Source of the DNA: Pampus argenteus
Taxonomy: Eukaryota; Chordata; Actinopteri; Scombriformes; Stromateidae
NCBI GenBank assembly: GCA_036937835.1
Contig: CM072879.1
Coordinates: forward strand, 1,424,001 to 1,488,000
Length of the DNA: 64,000 nucleotides
Direction: 5' to 3'
This document shows, piece by piece, positions 22,353-35,392 of this stretch. The position numbers were made by a program, and so were the translations under genes. Numbering within the stretch: the stretch's first letter is position 1; every line of letters begins with the position of its first letter. The notes beneath the pieces are model-generated. The model saw nothing but the letters and a program-made list of their open reading frames with translations. It was not told where the DNA came from and made no database searches.

Positions 22353-25312
22353 TAGTTACTTGTTGATGGCAAACATGGTTTTGATTGAAAATATTGCTCC
22401 TTGTTTAAGAAAAACTGTAGTTGTCAGTTTTGGCCTGAGAGAAAGCTATTTTTACAAATGTTACAGTAAAAGCTGCAGGAAGCTCTCAGAAGTGAGTTTT
22501 TTGGTCCTAATCATTAGAAATCAGTTACTTGTTGATGGCAAATGTGGTTTTGAATGAAAATATTGGTCCTTGTTTAAGAAAAACTGTAATTGTCAGTTTT
22601 GGCCTGAGAGAAAGCTATTTGTACAAATGTTACAGTAAAAGCTGCAGGAAGCTCTCAGAAGTGAGTTTTTTGGTCCTAATCATTAGAAATCAGTTACTTG
22701 TTGATGGCAAACATGGTTTTGATTGAAAATATTGCTCCTTGTTTAAGAAAAACTGTAGTTGTCAGTTTTGGCCTGAGAGAAAGCTATTTTTACAAATGTT
22801 ACAGTAAAAGCTGCAGGAAGCTCTCAGAAGTGAGTTTTTTGGTCCTAATCATTAGAAATCAGTTACTTGTTGATGGCAAACATGGTTTTGATTGAAAATA
22901 TTGCTCCTTGTTTAAGAAAAACTGTAGTTGTCAGTTTTGGACTGAGACAAAGCTATTTTTACAAATGTTACAGTAAAAGCTGCAGGAAGCTCTCAGAAGT
23001 GAGTTTTTTTGGTCCTAATCATTAGAAATCAGTTACTTGTTGATGGCAAACATGGTTTTGATTGAAAATATTGCTCATTGTTTAAGAAAAACTGTAGTTG
23101 TCAGTTTTGGCCTGAGACAAAGCTATTTTTACAAATGTTACAGTAAAAGCTGCAGGAAGCTCTCAGAAGTGAGTTTTTTGGTCCTAATCATTAGAAATCA
23201 GTTACTTGTTGATGGCAAACATGGTTTTCATTGAAAATATTGATCCTTGTTTAAGAAAAACTGTAGTGTCAGTTTTGGCCTGAGAGAAAGCTATTTTTAC
23301 AAATGTTACAGTAAAAGCTGCAGGAAGCTCTCAGAAGTGAGTTTTTTGGTCCTAATCATTAGAAATCAGTTACTTGTTGACGGCAAACATAGTTTTAATT
23401 GAAAATATTGCTCCTTGTTTAAGAAAAACTGTAGTTGTCAGTTTTGGCCTGAGAGAAAGCTATTTTTACAAATGTTACATTAAAAGCTGCAGGAAGCTCT
23501 CAGAAGTGAGTTTTTTGGTCCTAATCATTAGAAATCAGTTACTTGTTGATGGCAAACATGGTTTTCATTGAAAATATTGATCCTTGTTTAAGAAAAACTG
23601 TAGTTGTCAGTTTTGGCCTGAGAGAAAGCTATTTTTACAAATGTTACATTAAAAGCTGCAGGAAGCTCTCAGAAGTGAGTTTTTTGGTCCTAATCATTAG
23701 AAATCAGTTACTTGTTGATGGCAAACATGGTTTTCATTGAAAATATTGATCCTTGTTTAAGAAAAACTGTAGTTGTCAGTTTTGGCCTGAGAGAAAGCTA
23801 TTTTTACAAATGTTACAGTAAAAGCTGCAGGAAGCTCTCAGAAGTGAGTTTTTTGGTCCTAATCATTAGAAATCAGTTACTTGTTGATGGCAAACATGGT
23901 TTTCATTGAAAATATTGCTCCTTGTTTAAGAAAAACTGTAGTTGTCAGTTTTGGCCTGAGAGAAAGCTATTTTTACAAATGTTACAGTAAAAGCTGCAGG
24001 AAGCTCTCAGAACTGAGTTTTTTGGTCCTAATCGTTAGAAATCAGTTACTTGTTGATGGCAAACATGGTTTTGATTGAAAATATTGCTCCTTGTTTAAGA
24101 AAAACTGTAGTTGTCAGTTTTGGCCTGAGACAAAGCTATTTTTACAAATGTTACAGTAAAAGCTGCAGGAAGCTCTCAGAAGTGAGTTTTTTGGTCCTAA
24201 TCATTAGAAATCAGTTACTTGTTGATGGCAAACATGGTTTTGATTGAAAATATTGCTCCTTGTTTAAGAAAAACTGTAGTTGTCAGTTTTGGCCTGAGAG
24301 AAAGCTATTTTTTACAAATGTTACAGTAAAAGCTGCAGGAAGCTCTCAGAAGTGAGTTTTTTGGTCCTAATCATTAGAAATCAGTTACTTGTTGATGGCA
24401 AACATGGTTTTGATTGAAAATATTGCTCCTTGTTTAAGAAAAACTGTAGTTGTCAGTTTTGGCCTGAGACAAAGCTATTTTTACAAATGTTACAGTAAAA
24501 GCTGCAGGAAGCTCTCAGAAGTGAGTTTTTTGGTCCTAATCATTAGAAATCAGTTACTTGTTGATGGCAAACATGGTTTTGATTGAAAATATTGCTCCTT
24601 GTTTAAGAAAAACTGTAGTTGTCAGTTTTGGCCTTAGAGAAAGCTATTTGTACAAATGCTACAGTAAAAGCTGCAGGAAGCTCTCAGAAGTGAGTTTTTT
24701 GGTCCTAATCATTAGAAATCAGTTACTTGTTGATGGCAAACATGGTTTTTATTGAAAATATTGATCCTTGTTTAAGAAAAACTGTAGTTGTCAGTTTTGG
24801 CCTGAGAGAAAGCTATTTTTACAAATGTTACAGTAAAAGCTGCAGGAAGCTCTCAGAAGTGAGTTTTTTGGTCCTAATCATTAGAAATCAGTTACTTGTT
24901 GATGGCAAATGTGGTTTTGAATGAAAATATTGGTCCTTGTTTAAGAAAAACTGTAATTGTCAGTTTTGGCCTGAGAGAAAGCTATTTGTACAAATGTTAC
25001 AGTAAAAGCTGCAGGAAGCTCTCAGAAGTGAGTTTTTTGGTCCTAATCATTAGAAATCAGTTACTTGTTGATGGCAAACATGGTTTTGATTGAAAATATT
25101 GCTCCTTGTTTAAGAAAAACTGTAGTTGTCAGTTTTGGCCTGAGAGAAAGCTATTTTTACAAATGTTACAGTAAAAGCTGCAGGAAGCTCTCAGAAGTGA
25201 GTTTTTTGGTCCTAATCATTAGAAATCAGTTACTTGTTGATGGCAAACATGGTTTTGATTGAAAATATTGCTCCTTGTTTAAGAAAAACTGTAGTTGTCA
25301 GTTTTGGCCTGA
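22353..25312 (+). repeat. 2.96-kb block duplicated at +6328 (28681-31640)
   Basis: Monomer starts at 22360, 22529, 22698, 23037, 23374, 23543, 23712, 23881, 24050, 24389, 24558, 24727, 24896 and 25065 all recur exactly 6328 bp later. Rare shared variants include TTTTGGACTGAG (22938/29266), CATAGTTTTAATTG (near 23390/29718) and TAATCGTTAG (near 24031/30359). The match breaks at GAGAGAAAG (25313) versus GAGACAAAG. Confidence 0.94.
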
Positions 25313-26755
25313 GAGAAAGCTATTTTTACAAATGTTACAGTAAAAGCTGCAGGAAGCTCTCAGAAGTTTTTTTTTGGGCTCCTAATCATTAGAAATCAGT
25401 TACTTGTTGATGGCAAACATGGTTTTGATTGAAAATATTGCTCCTTGTTTAAGAAAAACTGTAGTTGTCAGTTTTTGGCTGAGACAAAGCTATTTTTACA
25501 AATGTTACAGTAAAAGCTGCAGGAAGCTCTCAGAAGTGAGTTTTTTTGGTCATAATCATTAGAAATCAGTTACTTGTTGATGGCAAACATGGTTTTGATT
25601 GAAAATATTGCTCCTTGTTTAAGAAAAACTGTAGTTGTCAGTTTTGGCCTGAGAGAAAGCTATTTTTACAAATGTTACAGTAAAAGCTGCAGGAAGCTCT
25701 CAGAAGTGAGTTTTTTGGTCCTAATCATTAGAAATCAGTTACTTGTTGATGGCAAACATGGTTTTGATTGAAAATATTGCTCCTTGTTTAAGAAAAACTG
25801 TAGTTGTCAGTTTTGGCCTGAGAGAAAGCTATTTTTACAAATGTTACAGTAAAAGCTGCAGGAAGCTCTCAGAAGTAAGTTTTTTGGTCCTAATCATTAG
25901 AAATCAGTTACTTGTTGATGGCAAACATGGTTTTGATTGAAAATATTGATCCTTGTTTAAGAAAAACTGTAGTTGTCAGTTTTGGCCTGAGAGAAAGCTA
26001 TTTTTACAAATGTTACAGTAAAAGCTGCAGGAAGCTCTCAGAAGTGAGTTTTTTGGTCCTAATCATTAGAAATCAGTTACTTGTTGATGGCAAACATGGT
26101 TTTGTTGAAAATATTGATCCTTGTTTAAGAAAAACTGTAGTTGTCAGTTTTGGCCTGAGAGAAAGCTATTTTTACAAATGTTACAGTAAAAGCTGCAGGA
26201 AGCTCTCAGAAGTGAGTTTTTTGGTCCTAATCATTAGAAATCAGTTACTTGTTGATGGCAAACATGGTTTTCATTGAAAATATTGCTCCTTGTTTAAGAA
26301 AAACTGTAGTTGTCAGTTTTGGCCTGAGAGAAAGCTATTTTTACAAATGTTACAGTAAAAGCTGCATGAAGCTCTCAGAAGTTTTTTTTGGGCTCCTAAT
26401 CATTAGAAATCAGTTACTTGTTGATGGCAAACATGGTTTTGTTGAAAATATTGCTCCTTATTTAAGAAAAACCGTAGTTGTCAGTTTTGGCCTGAGAGAA
26501 AGCTATTTTTACAAATGTTACAGTAAAAGCTGCAGGAAGCTCTCAGAAGTGAGTTTTTTGGTCCTAATCATTAGAAATCAGTTACTTGTTGATGGCAAAC
26601 ATGGTTTTGATTGAAAATATTGCTCCTTGTTTAAGAAAAACTGTAGTTGTCAGTTTTGGCCTGAGACAAAGCTATTTTTACAAATGTTACAGTAAAAGCT
26701 GCAGGAAGCTCTCAGAAGTGAGTTTTTTTGGTCCTAATCATTAGAAATCAGTTAC
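22360..26755 (+). repeat. Short-only domain F (26 monomers)
   Basis: All monomers are 169 bp apart from single-base indels. The order follows the short higher-order repeat: plain ending CAAATGTGG, TGTGGTTTTGAATG, plain, GGACTGAGACAAAG, GCTCATTG, GTAGTGTC, GACGGCAAACATAG, CATTG types, TCGTTAG, GAGACAAAG types, AATGCTAC, TTTTTATTG, TGTGGTTTTGAATG. It then switches to the block shared with 15750-18097. Confidence 0.95.
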
Positions 26756-27603
26756 TTGTTGATGGCAAACATGGTTTTGATTGAAAATATTGCTCCTTGT
26801 TTAAGAAAAACTGTAGTTGTCAGTTTTGGCCTTCTCTCGCCGAGAGAAAGCTATTTTTACAAATGTTACAGTAAAAGCTGCAGGAAGCTCTCAGAAGTGA
26901 GTTTTTTGGTCCTAATCATTAGAAATCAGTTACTTGTTGATTGCAAACATGGTTTTGATTGAAAATATTGCTCCTTGTTTGAGAAAAACTATAGTTGTCA
27001 GTTTTGGCCTTCTCTCGCCGAGAGAAAGCTATTTTTACAAATGTTACAGTAAAAGCTGCAGGAAGCTCTCAGAAGTGAGTTTTTTGGTCCTAATCATTAG
27101 AAATCAGTTACTTGTTGATGGCAAACATGGTTTTGATTGAAAATATTGCTCCTTGTTTAAGAAAAACTGTAGTTGTCAGTTTTGGCCTGAGAGAAAGCTA
27201 TTTGTACAAATGTTACAGTAAAAGCTGCAGAAAGCTCTCAGAAGTGAGTTTTTTGGTCCTAATCATTAGAAATTAGTTACTTGTTGATGGCAAACATGGT
27301 TTTGATTGAAAATATGGCTCCTTGTTTAAGAAAAACTATAGTTGTCAGTTTTGGGCTTCTCTCGCCGAGAGAAAGCTATTTTTACAAATGTTACAGTAAA
27401 AGCTGCAGGAAGCTCTCAGAAGTGAGTTTTTTGGTCCTAATCATTAGAAATCAGTTACTTGTTGATGGCAAACATGGTTTTGATTGAAAATATGGCTCCT
27501 TGTTTAAGAAAAACTATAGTTGTCAGTTTTGGGCTTCTCTCGCCGAGAGAAAGCTATTTTTACATATGTTACAGTAAAAGCTGCAGGAAGCTCTCAGAAG
27601 TGG
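25256..27603 (+). repeat. Second copy of the 2.35-kb block (from 15750)
   Basis: Carries the same poly-T runs (25367-25375 and 26382-26389), GGTCATAAT, GTAAGTT, GCATGAAGC, ACCGTAG and TTGATTGC variants as 15750-18097. It includes the short-to-long junction at 26756. Confidence 0.93.
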
Positions 27604-28518
27604 GATTTTTGGTCCTAATCATTAGAAATTAGTTACTTGTTGATGGCAAACATGGTTTTGATTGAAAATATTGCTCCTTGTTTAAGAAAAACTGTAGTTG
27701 TCAGTTTTGGCCTTCTCTCGCCGAGAGAAAGCTATTTTTACAAATGTTACATTAAAAGCTGCAGGAAGCTCTCAGAAGTAAGTTTTTTGGTCCTAATCAT
27801 TAGAAATCAGTTACTTATTGATGGCAAACATGGTTTTGATAGAAAATATTGCTCCTTGTTTAAGAAAAACTATAGTTGTCAGTTTTGGGCTTCTCTCGCC
27901 GAGAGAAAGCTATTTTTACAAATGTTACAGTAAAAGCTGCAGGAAGCTCTCAGAAGTGAGTTTTTTGGTCCTAATCATTAGAAATCAGTTACTTGTTGAT
28001 GGCAAACATGGTTTTGATTGAAAATATTGCTCCTTGTTTGAGAAAAACTATAGTTGTCAGTTTTGGCCTTCTCTCGCCGAGAGAAAGCTATTTTTACAAA
28101 TGTTACAGTAAAAGCTGCAGGAAGCTCTCAGAAGTGAGTTTTTTGGTCCTAATCATTAGAAATCAGTTACTTGTTGATGGCAAACATGGTTTTGATTGAA
28201 AATATTGGTCCTTGTTTAAGAAAAACTGTAGTTGTCAGTTTTGGCCTGAGAGAAAGCTATTTGTACAAATGTTACAGTAAAAGCTGCAGAAAGCTCTCAG
28301 AAGTGAGTTTTTTTGGTCCTAATCATTAGAAATTAGTTACTTGTTGATGGCAAACATGGTTTTGATTGAAAATATGGCTCCTTGTTTAAGAAAAACTATA
28401 GTTGTCAGCTTTGGGCTTCTCTCGCCGAGAGAAAGCTATTTTTACAAATGTTACAGTAAAAGCTGCAGGAAGCTCTCAGAAGTGAGTTTTTTGGTCCTAA
28501 TCATTAGAAATCAGTTAC
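26756..28518 (+). repeat. Long-monomer domain G (8 long, 2 S1)
   Basis: A composite: its left part is the 3' part of the 9506-bp-offset duplication and its right part is the 8455-bp-offset duplication of 18826-20176. The two overlap in the long monomer at 27281. The right border passes into a monomer (28519) that has the S1-type ATTTGTAC on the left and GCAGGAAG on the right. Confidence 0.95.
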
Positions 28519-28680
28519 TTGTTGATGGCAAACATGGTTTTGATTGAAAATATTGCTCCTTGTTTAAGAAAAACTGTAGTTGTCAGTTTTGGCCTGAGAG
28601 AAAGCTATTTGTACAAATGTTACAGTAAAAGCTGCAGGAAGCTCTCAGAAGTGAGTTTTTTGGTCCTAATCATTAGAAAT

Positions 28681-31640
28681 CAGTTACTTGTTGATGGCAA
28701 ACATGGTTTTGATTGAAAATATTGCTCCTTGTTTAAGAAAAACTGTAGTTGTCAGTTTTGGCCTGAGAGAAAGCTATTTTTACAAATGTTACAGTAAAAG
28801 CTGCAGGAAGCTCTCAGAAGTGAGTTTTTTGGTCCTAATCATTAGAAATCAGTTACTTGTTGATGGCAAATGTGGTTTTGAATGAAAATATTGGTCCTTG
28901 TTTAAGAAAAACTGTAATTGTCAGTTTTGGCCTGAGAGAAAGCTATTTGTACAAATGTTACAGTAAAAGCTGCAGGAAGCTCTCAGAAGTGAGTTTTTTG
29001 GTCCTAATCATTAGAAATCAGTTACTTGTTGATGGCAAACATGGTTTTGATTGAAAATATTGCTCCTTGTTTAAGAAAAACTGTAGTTGTCAGTTTTGGC
29101 CTGAGAGAAAGCTATTTTTACAAATGTTACAGTAAAAGCTGCAGGAAGCTCTCAGAAGTGAGTTTTTTGGTCCTAATCATTAGAAATCAGTTACTTGTTG
29201 ATGGCAAACATGGTTTTGATTGAAAATATTGCTCCTTGTTTAAGAAAAACTGTAGTTGTCAGTTTTGGACTGAGACAAAGCTATTTTTACAAATGTTACA
29301 GTAAAAGCTGCAGGAAGCTCTCAGAAGTGAGTTTTTTTGGTCCTAATCATTAGAAATCAGTTACTTGTTGATGGCAAACATGGTTTTGATTGAAAATATT
29401 GCTCATTGTTTAAGAAAAACTGTAGTTGTCAGTTTTGGCCTGAGACAAAGCTATTTTTACAAATGTTACAGTAAAAGCTGCAGGAAGCTCTCAGAAGTGA
29501 GTTTTTTGGTCCTAATCATTAGAAATCAGTTACTTGTTGATGGCAAACATGGTTTTCATTGAAAATATTGATCCTTGTTTAAGAAAAACTGTAGTGTCAG
29601 TTTTGGCCTGAGAGAAAGCTATTTTTACAAATGTTACAGTAAAAGCTGCAGGAAGCTCTCAGAAGTGAGTTTTTTGGTCCTAATCATTAGAAATCAGTTA
29701 CTTGTTGACGGCAAACATAGTTTTAATTGAAAATATTGCTCCTTGTTTAAGAAAAACTGTAGTTGTCAGTTTTGGCCTGAGAGAAAGCTATTTTTACAAA
29801 TGTTACATTAAAAGCTGCAGGAAGCTCTCAGAAGTGAGTTTTTTGGTCCTAATCATTAGAAATCAGTTACTTGTTGATGGCAAACATGGTTTTCATTGAA
29901 AATATTGATCCTTGTTTAAGAAAAACTGTAGTTGTCAGTTTTGGCCTGAGAGAAAGCTATTTTTACAAATGTTACATTAAAAGCTGCAGGAAGCTCTCAG
30001 AAGTGAGTTTTTTGGTCCTAATCATTAGAAATCAGTTACTTGTTGATGGCAAACATGGTTTTCATTGAAAATATTGATCCTTGTTTAAGAAAAACTGTAG
30101 TTGTCAGTTTTGGCCTGAGAGAAAGCTATTTTTACAAATGTTACAGTAAAAGCTGCAGGAAGCTCTCAGAAGTGAGTTTTTTGGTCCTAATCATTAGAAA
30201 TCAGTTACTTGTTGATGGCAAACATGGTTTTCATTGAAAATATTGCTCCTTGTTTAAGAAAAACTGTAGTTGTCAGTTTTGGCCTGAGAGAAAGCTATTT
30301 TTACAAATGTTACAGTAAAAGCTGCAGGAAGCTCTCAGAACTGAGTTTTTTGGTCCTAATCGTTAGAAATCAGTTACTTGTTGATGGCAAACATGGTTTT
30401 GATTGAAAATATTGCTCCTTGTTTAAGAAAAACTGTAGTTGTCAGTTTTGGCCTGAGACAAAGCTATTTTTACAAATGTTACAGTAAAAGCTGCAGGAAG
30501 CTCTCAGAAGTGAGTTTTTTGGTCCTAATCATTAGAAATCAGTTACTTGTTGATGGCAAACATGGTTTTGATTGAAAATATTGCTCCTTGTTTAAGAAAA
30601 ACTGTAGTTGTCAGTTTTGGCCTGAGAGAAAGCTATTTTTTACAAATGTTACAGTAAAAGCTGCAGGAAGCTCTCAGAAGTGAGTTTTTTGGTCCTAATC
30701 ATTAGAAATCAGTTACTTGTTGATGGCAAACATGGTTTTGATTGAAAATATTGCTCCTTGTTTAAGAAAAACTGTAGTTGTCAGTTTTGGCCTGAGACAA
30801 AGCTATTTTTACAAATGTTACAGTAAAAGCTGCAGGAAGCTCTCAGAAGTGAGTTTTTTGGTCCTAATCATTAGAAATCAGTTACTTGTTGATGGCAAAC
30901 ATGGTTTTGATTGAAAATATTGCTCCTTGTTTAAGAAAAACTGTAGTTGTCAGTTTTGGCCTTAGAGAAAGCTATTTGTACAAATGCTACAGTAAAAGCT
31001 GCAGGAAGCTCTCAGAAGTGAGTTTTTTGGTCCTAATCATTAGAAATCAGTTACTTGTTGATGGCAAACATGGTTTTTATTGAAAATATTGATCCTTGTT
31101 TAAGAAAAACTGTAGTTGTCAGTTTTGGCCTGAGAGAAAGCTATTTTTACAAATGTTACAGTAAAAGCTGCAGGAAGCTCTCAGAAGTGAGTTTTTTGGT
31201 CCTAATCATTAGAAATCAGTTACTTGTTGATGGCAAATGTGGTTTTGAATGAAAATATTGGTCCTTGTTTAAGAAAAACTGTAATTGTCAGTTTTGGCCT
31301 GAGAGAAAGCTATTTGTACAAATGTTACAGTAAAAGCTGCAGGAAGCTCTCAGAAGTGAGTTTTTTGGTCCTAATCATTAGAAATCAGTTACTTGTTGAT
31401 GGCAAACATGGTTTTGATTGAAAATATTGCTCCTTGTTTAAGAAAAACTGTAGTTGTCAGTTTTGGCCTGAGAGAAAGCTATTTTTACAAATGTTACAGT
31501 AAAAGCTGCAGGAAGCTCTCAGAAGTGAGTTTTTTGGTCCTAATCATTAGAAATCAGTTACTTGTTGATGGCAAACATGGTTTTGATTGAAAATATTGCT
31601 CCTTGTTTAAGAAAAACTGTAGTTGTCAGTTTTGGCCTGA
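28681..31640 (+). repeat. Second copy of the 2.96-kb block (from 22353)
   Basis: All monomer starts and rare variants match 22353-25312 at +6328. This copy continues into GAGACAAAG and GCTCATTG monomers (31732), that is, in normal higher-order-repeat order. The 22-25 kb copy instead breaks off into another block, so this one looks less rearranged at its 3' end. Confidence 0.92.
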
Positions 31641-32704
31641 GACAAAGCTATTTTTACAAATGTTACAGTAAAAGCTGCAGGAAGCTCTCAGAAGTGAGTT
31701 TTTTTGGTCCTAATCATTAGAAATCAGTTACTTGTTGATGGCAAACATGGTTTTGATTGAAAATATTGCTCATTGTTTAAGAAAAACTGTAGTTGTCAGT
31801 TTTGGCCTGAGACAAAGCTATTTTTACAAATGTTACAGTAAAAGCTGCAGGAAGCTCTCAGAAGTGAGTTTTTTGGTCCTAATCATTAGAAATCAGTTAC
31901 TTGTTGATGGCAAACATGGTTTTCATTGAAAATATTGATCCTTGTTTAAGAAAAACTGTAGTGTCAGTTTTGGCCTGAGAGAAAGCTATTTTTACAAATG
32001 TTACAGTAAAAGCTGCAGGAAGCTCTCAGAAGTGAGTTTTCTGGTCCTAATCATTAGAAATCAGTTACTTGTTGATGGCAAACATGGTTTTGATTGAAAA
32101 TATTGCTCCTTGTTTAAGAAAAACTGTAGTTGTCAGTTTTGGCCTGAGAGAAAGCTATTTTTACAAATGTTACAGTAAAAGCTGCAGGAAGCTCTCAGAA
32201 GTGAGTTTTTTGGTCCTAATCATTATAAATCAGTTACTTGTTGATGGCAAACATGGTTTTGATTGAAAATATTGCTCCTTGTTTAAGAAAAACTGTAGTT
32301 GTCAGTTTTGGCCTAAGAGAAAGCTATTTTTTACAAATATTACAGTAAAAGCTGCAGGAAGCTCTCAGAAGTGAGTTTTTTGGTCCTAATCATTAGAAAT
32401 CAGTTACTTGTTGACGGCAAACATAGTTTTGATTGAAAATATTGATCCTTGTTTAAGAAAAACTGTAGTTGTCAGTTTTGGCCTGAGAGAAAGCTATTTT
32501 TACAAATGTTACATTAAAAGCTGCAGGAAGCTCTCAGAAGTGAGTTTTTTGGTCCTAATCATTAGAAATCAGTTACTTGTTGATGGCAAACATGGTTTTC
32601 ATTGAAAATATTGCTCCTTGTTTAAGAAAAACTGTAGTTGTCAGTTTTGGCCTGAGAGAAAGCTATTTTTACAAATGTTACATTAAAAGCTGCAGGAAGC
32701 TCTC
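30717..32704 (+). repeat. 2-kb block shared with 52092-54080 (offset 21375/21376)
   Basis: Order GAGACAAAG, AATGCTAC, TTTTTATTG, TGTGGTTTTGAATG, plain, GAGACAAAG, GCTCATTG, GTAGTGTC, TTATAAATC, CCTAAGAG, GACGGC with GATCC, CATTG with GAGTTATTTGG. The offset changes by 1 where the distant copy has an 8-T run near 53082. The local copy has GTTTTCTGG near 32040. Confidence 0.88.
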
Positions 32705-32914
32705 AGAAGTGAGTTATTTGGTCCTAATCATTAGAAATCAGTTACTTGTTGATGGCAAACATGGTTTTCATTGAAAATATTGATCCTTGTTTAAGAAAAA
32801 CTGTAGTTGTCAGTTTTGGCCTGAGAGAAAGCTATTTTTACAAATGTTACAGTAAAAGCTGCAGGAAGCTCTCAGAAGTGAGTTTTTTGGTCCTAATCAT
32901 TAGAAATCAGTTAC

Positions 32915-35392
32915 TTGTTGATGGCAAACATGGTTTTCATTGAAAATATTGCTCCTTGTTTAAGAAAAACTGTAGTTGTCAGTTTTGGCCTGAGAGAAAG
33001 CTATTTTTACAAATGTTACAGTAAAAGCTGCAGGAAGCTCTCAGAAGTGAGTTTTTTGGTCCTAATCATTAGAAATCAGTTACTTGTTGATGGCAAACAT
33101 GGTTTTGTTGAAAATATTGATCCTTATTTAAGAAAAACTGTAGTTGTCAGTTTTGGCCTGAGAGAAAGCTATTTTTACAAATGTTACAGTAAAAGCTGCA
33201 GGAAGCTCTCAGAAGTGAGTTTTTTGGTCCTAATCATTATAAATCAGTTACTTGTTGATGGCAAACATGGTTTTGATTGAAAATATTGCTCCTTGTTTAA
33301 GAAAAACTGTAGTTGTCAGTTTTGGCCTAAGAGAAAGCTATTTTTTACAAATATTACAGTAAAAGCTGCAGGAAGCTCTCAGAAGTGAGTTTTTTGGTCC
33401 TAATCATTAGAAATCAGTTACTTGTTGATGGTAAACATGGTTTTGATTGAAAATATTGCTCCTTGTTTAAGAAAAACTGTAGTTGTCAGTTTTGGCCTAA
33501 GAGAAAGCTATTTTTACAAATATTACAGTAAAAGCTGCAGGAAGCTCTCAGAAGTGAGTTTTTTGGTCCTAATCATTAGAAATCAGTTACTTGTTGACGG
33601 CAAACATAGTTTTGATTGAAAATATTGCTCCTTGTTTAAGAAAAACTGTAGTTGTCAGTTTTGGCCTGAGAGAAAGCTATTTTTACAAATGTTACATTAA
33701 AAGCTGCAGGAAGCTCTCAGAAGTGAGTTTTTTGGTCCTAATCATTAGAAATCAGTTACTTGTTGATGGCAAACATGGTTTTCATTGAAAATATTGCTCC
33801 TTGTTTAAGAAAAACTGTAGTTGTCAGTTTTGGCCTGAGAGAAAGCTATTTTTACAAATGTTACATTAAAAGCTGCAGGAAGCTCTCAGAAGTGAGTTAT
33901 TTGGTCCTAATCATTAGAAATCAGTTACTTGTTGATGGCAAACATGGTTTTCATTGAAAATATTGATCCTTGTTTAAGAAAAACTGTAGTTGTCAGTTTT
34001 GGCCTGAGAGAAAGCTATTTTTACAAATGTTACAGTAAAAGCTGCAGGAAGCTCTCAGAAGTGAGTTTTTTGGTCCTAATCATTAGAAATCAGTTACTTG
34101 TTGATGGCAAACATGGTTTTCATTGAAAATATTGCTCCTTGTTTAAGAAAAACTGTAGTTGTCAGTTTTGGCCTGAGAGAAAGCTATTTTTACAAATGTT
34201 ACAGTAAAAGCTGCAGGAAGCTCTCAGAAGTGAGTTTTTTGGTCCTAATCATTAGAAATCAGTTACTTGTTGATGACAAACATGGTTTTGATTGAAAATA
34301 TTGCTCCTTGTTTAAGAAAAACTGTAGTTGTCAGTTTTGGCCTGAGAGAAAGCTATTTTTACAAATGTTACAGTAAAAGCTGCAGGAAGCTCTCAGAAGT
34401 GAGTTTTTTGGTCCTAATCATTAGAAATCAGTTACTTGTTGATGGCAAACATGGTTTTGATTGAAAATATTGCTCCTTGTTTAAGAAAAACTGTAGTTGT
34501 CAGTTTTGGCCTGAGACAAAGCTATTTTTACAAATGTTACAGTAAAAGCTGCAGGAAGCTCTCAGAAGTGAGTTTTTTGGTCCTAATCATTAGAAATCAG
34601 TTACTTGTTGATGGCAAACATGGTTTTGATTGAAAATATTGCTCCTTGTTTAAGAAAAACTGTAGTTGTCAGTTTTGGCCTGAGACAAAGCTATTTTTAC
34701 AAATGTTACAGTAAAAGCTGCAGGAAGCTCTCAGAAGTGAGTTTTTTGGTCCTAATCATTAGAAATCAGTTACTTGTTGATGGCAAACATGGTTTTGATT
34801 GAAAATATTGCTCCTTGTTTAAGAAAAACTGTAGTTGTCAGTTTTGGCCTGAGAGAAAGCTATTTTTTACAAATGTTACAGTAAAAGCTGCAGGAAGCTC
34901 TCAGAAGTGAGTTTTTTGGTCCTAATCATTAGAAATCAGTTACTTGTTGATGGCAAACATGGTTTTGATTGAAAATATTGCTCCTTGTTTAAGAAAAACT
35001 GTAGTTGTCAGTTTTGGCCTGAGACAAAGCTATTTTTACAAATGTTACAGTAAAAGCTGCAGGAAGCTCTCAGAAGTGAGTTTTTTGGTCCTAATCATTA
35101 GAAATCAGTTACTTGTTGATGGCAAACATGGTTTTGATTGAAAATATTGCTCCTTGTTTAAGAAAAACTGTAGTTGTCAGTTTTGGCCTTAGAGAAAGCT
35201 ATTTGTACAAATGCTACAGTAAAAGCTGCAGGAAGCTCTCAGAAGTGAGTTTTTTGGTCCTAATCATTAGAAATCAGTTACTTGTTGATGGCAAACATGG
35301 TTTTTATTGAAAATATTGATCCTTGTTTAAGAAAAACTGTAGTTGTCAGTTTTGGCCTGAGAGAAAGCTATTTTGACAAATGTTACAGTAAA
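32915..35392 (+). repeat. 2.5-kb block shared with 50063-52540 (offset 17148)
   Basis: Starts at 32915, 33422, 33591, 34098, 34267, 34436, 34605, 34944, 35113 and 35282 have partners exactly 17148 bp downstream. Differences include the loss of ACATTAAAAG near 50843, TTATAAATC versus TTAGAAATC, and several GAACTGAG monomers in the distant copy. Its left part is also homologous to 8244-9963. Confidence 0.87.

Larger units (their letters stand above)
17250..22359 (+). repeat. Long-monomer domain E (23 long, 6 S1)
   Basis: Long monomers with S1 monomers at roughly one in five. The S1 form with ATTGGTCC and a 7-T run marks unit starts near 18165, 19749 and (6-T) 21870. TCAGCTTTGGGC (18365, 19950) is a rare shared change. 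The last long monomer (22182) ends in ATTCGAAATTAG, a feature of one specific short-family monomer, so the exit from the domain is an in-phase fusion upstream of about 22347. Confidence 0.95.
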
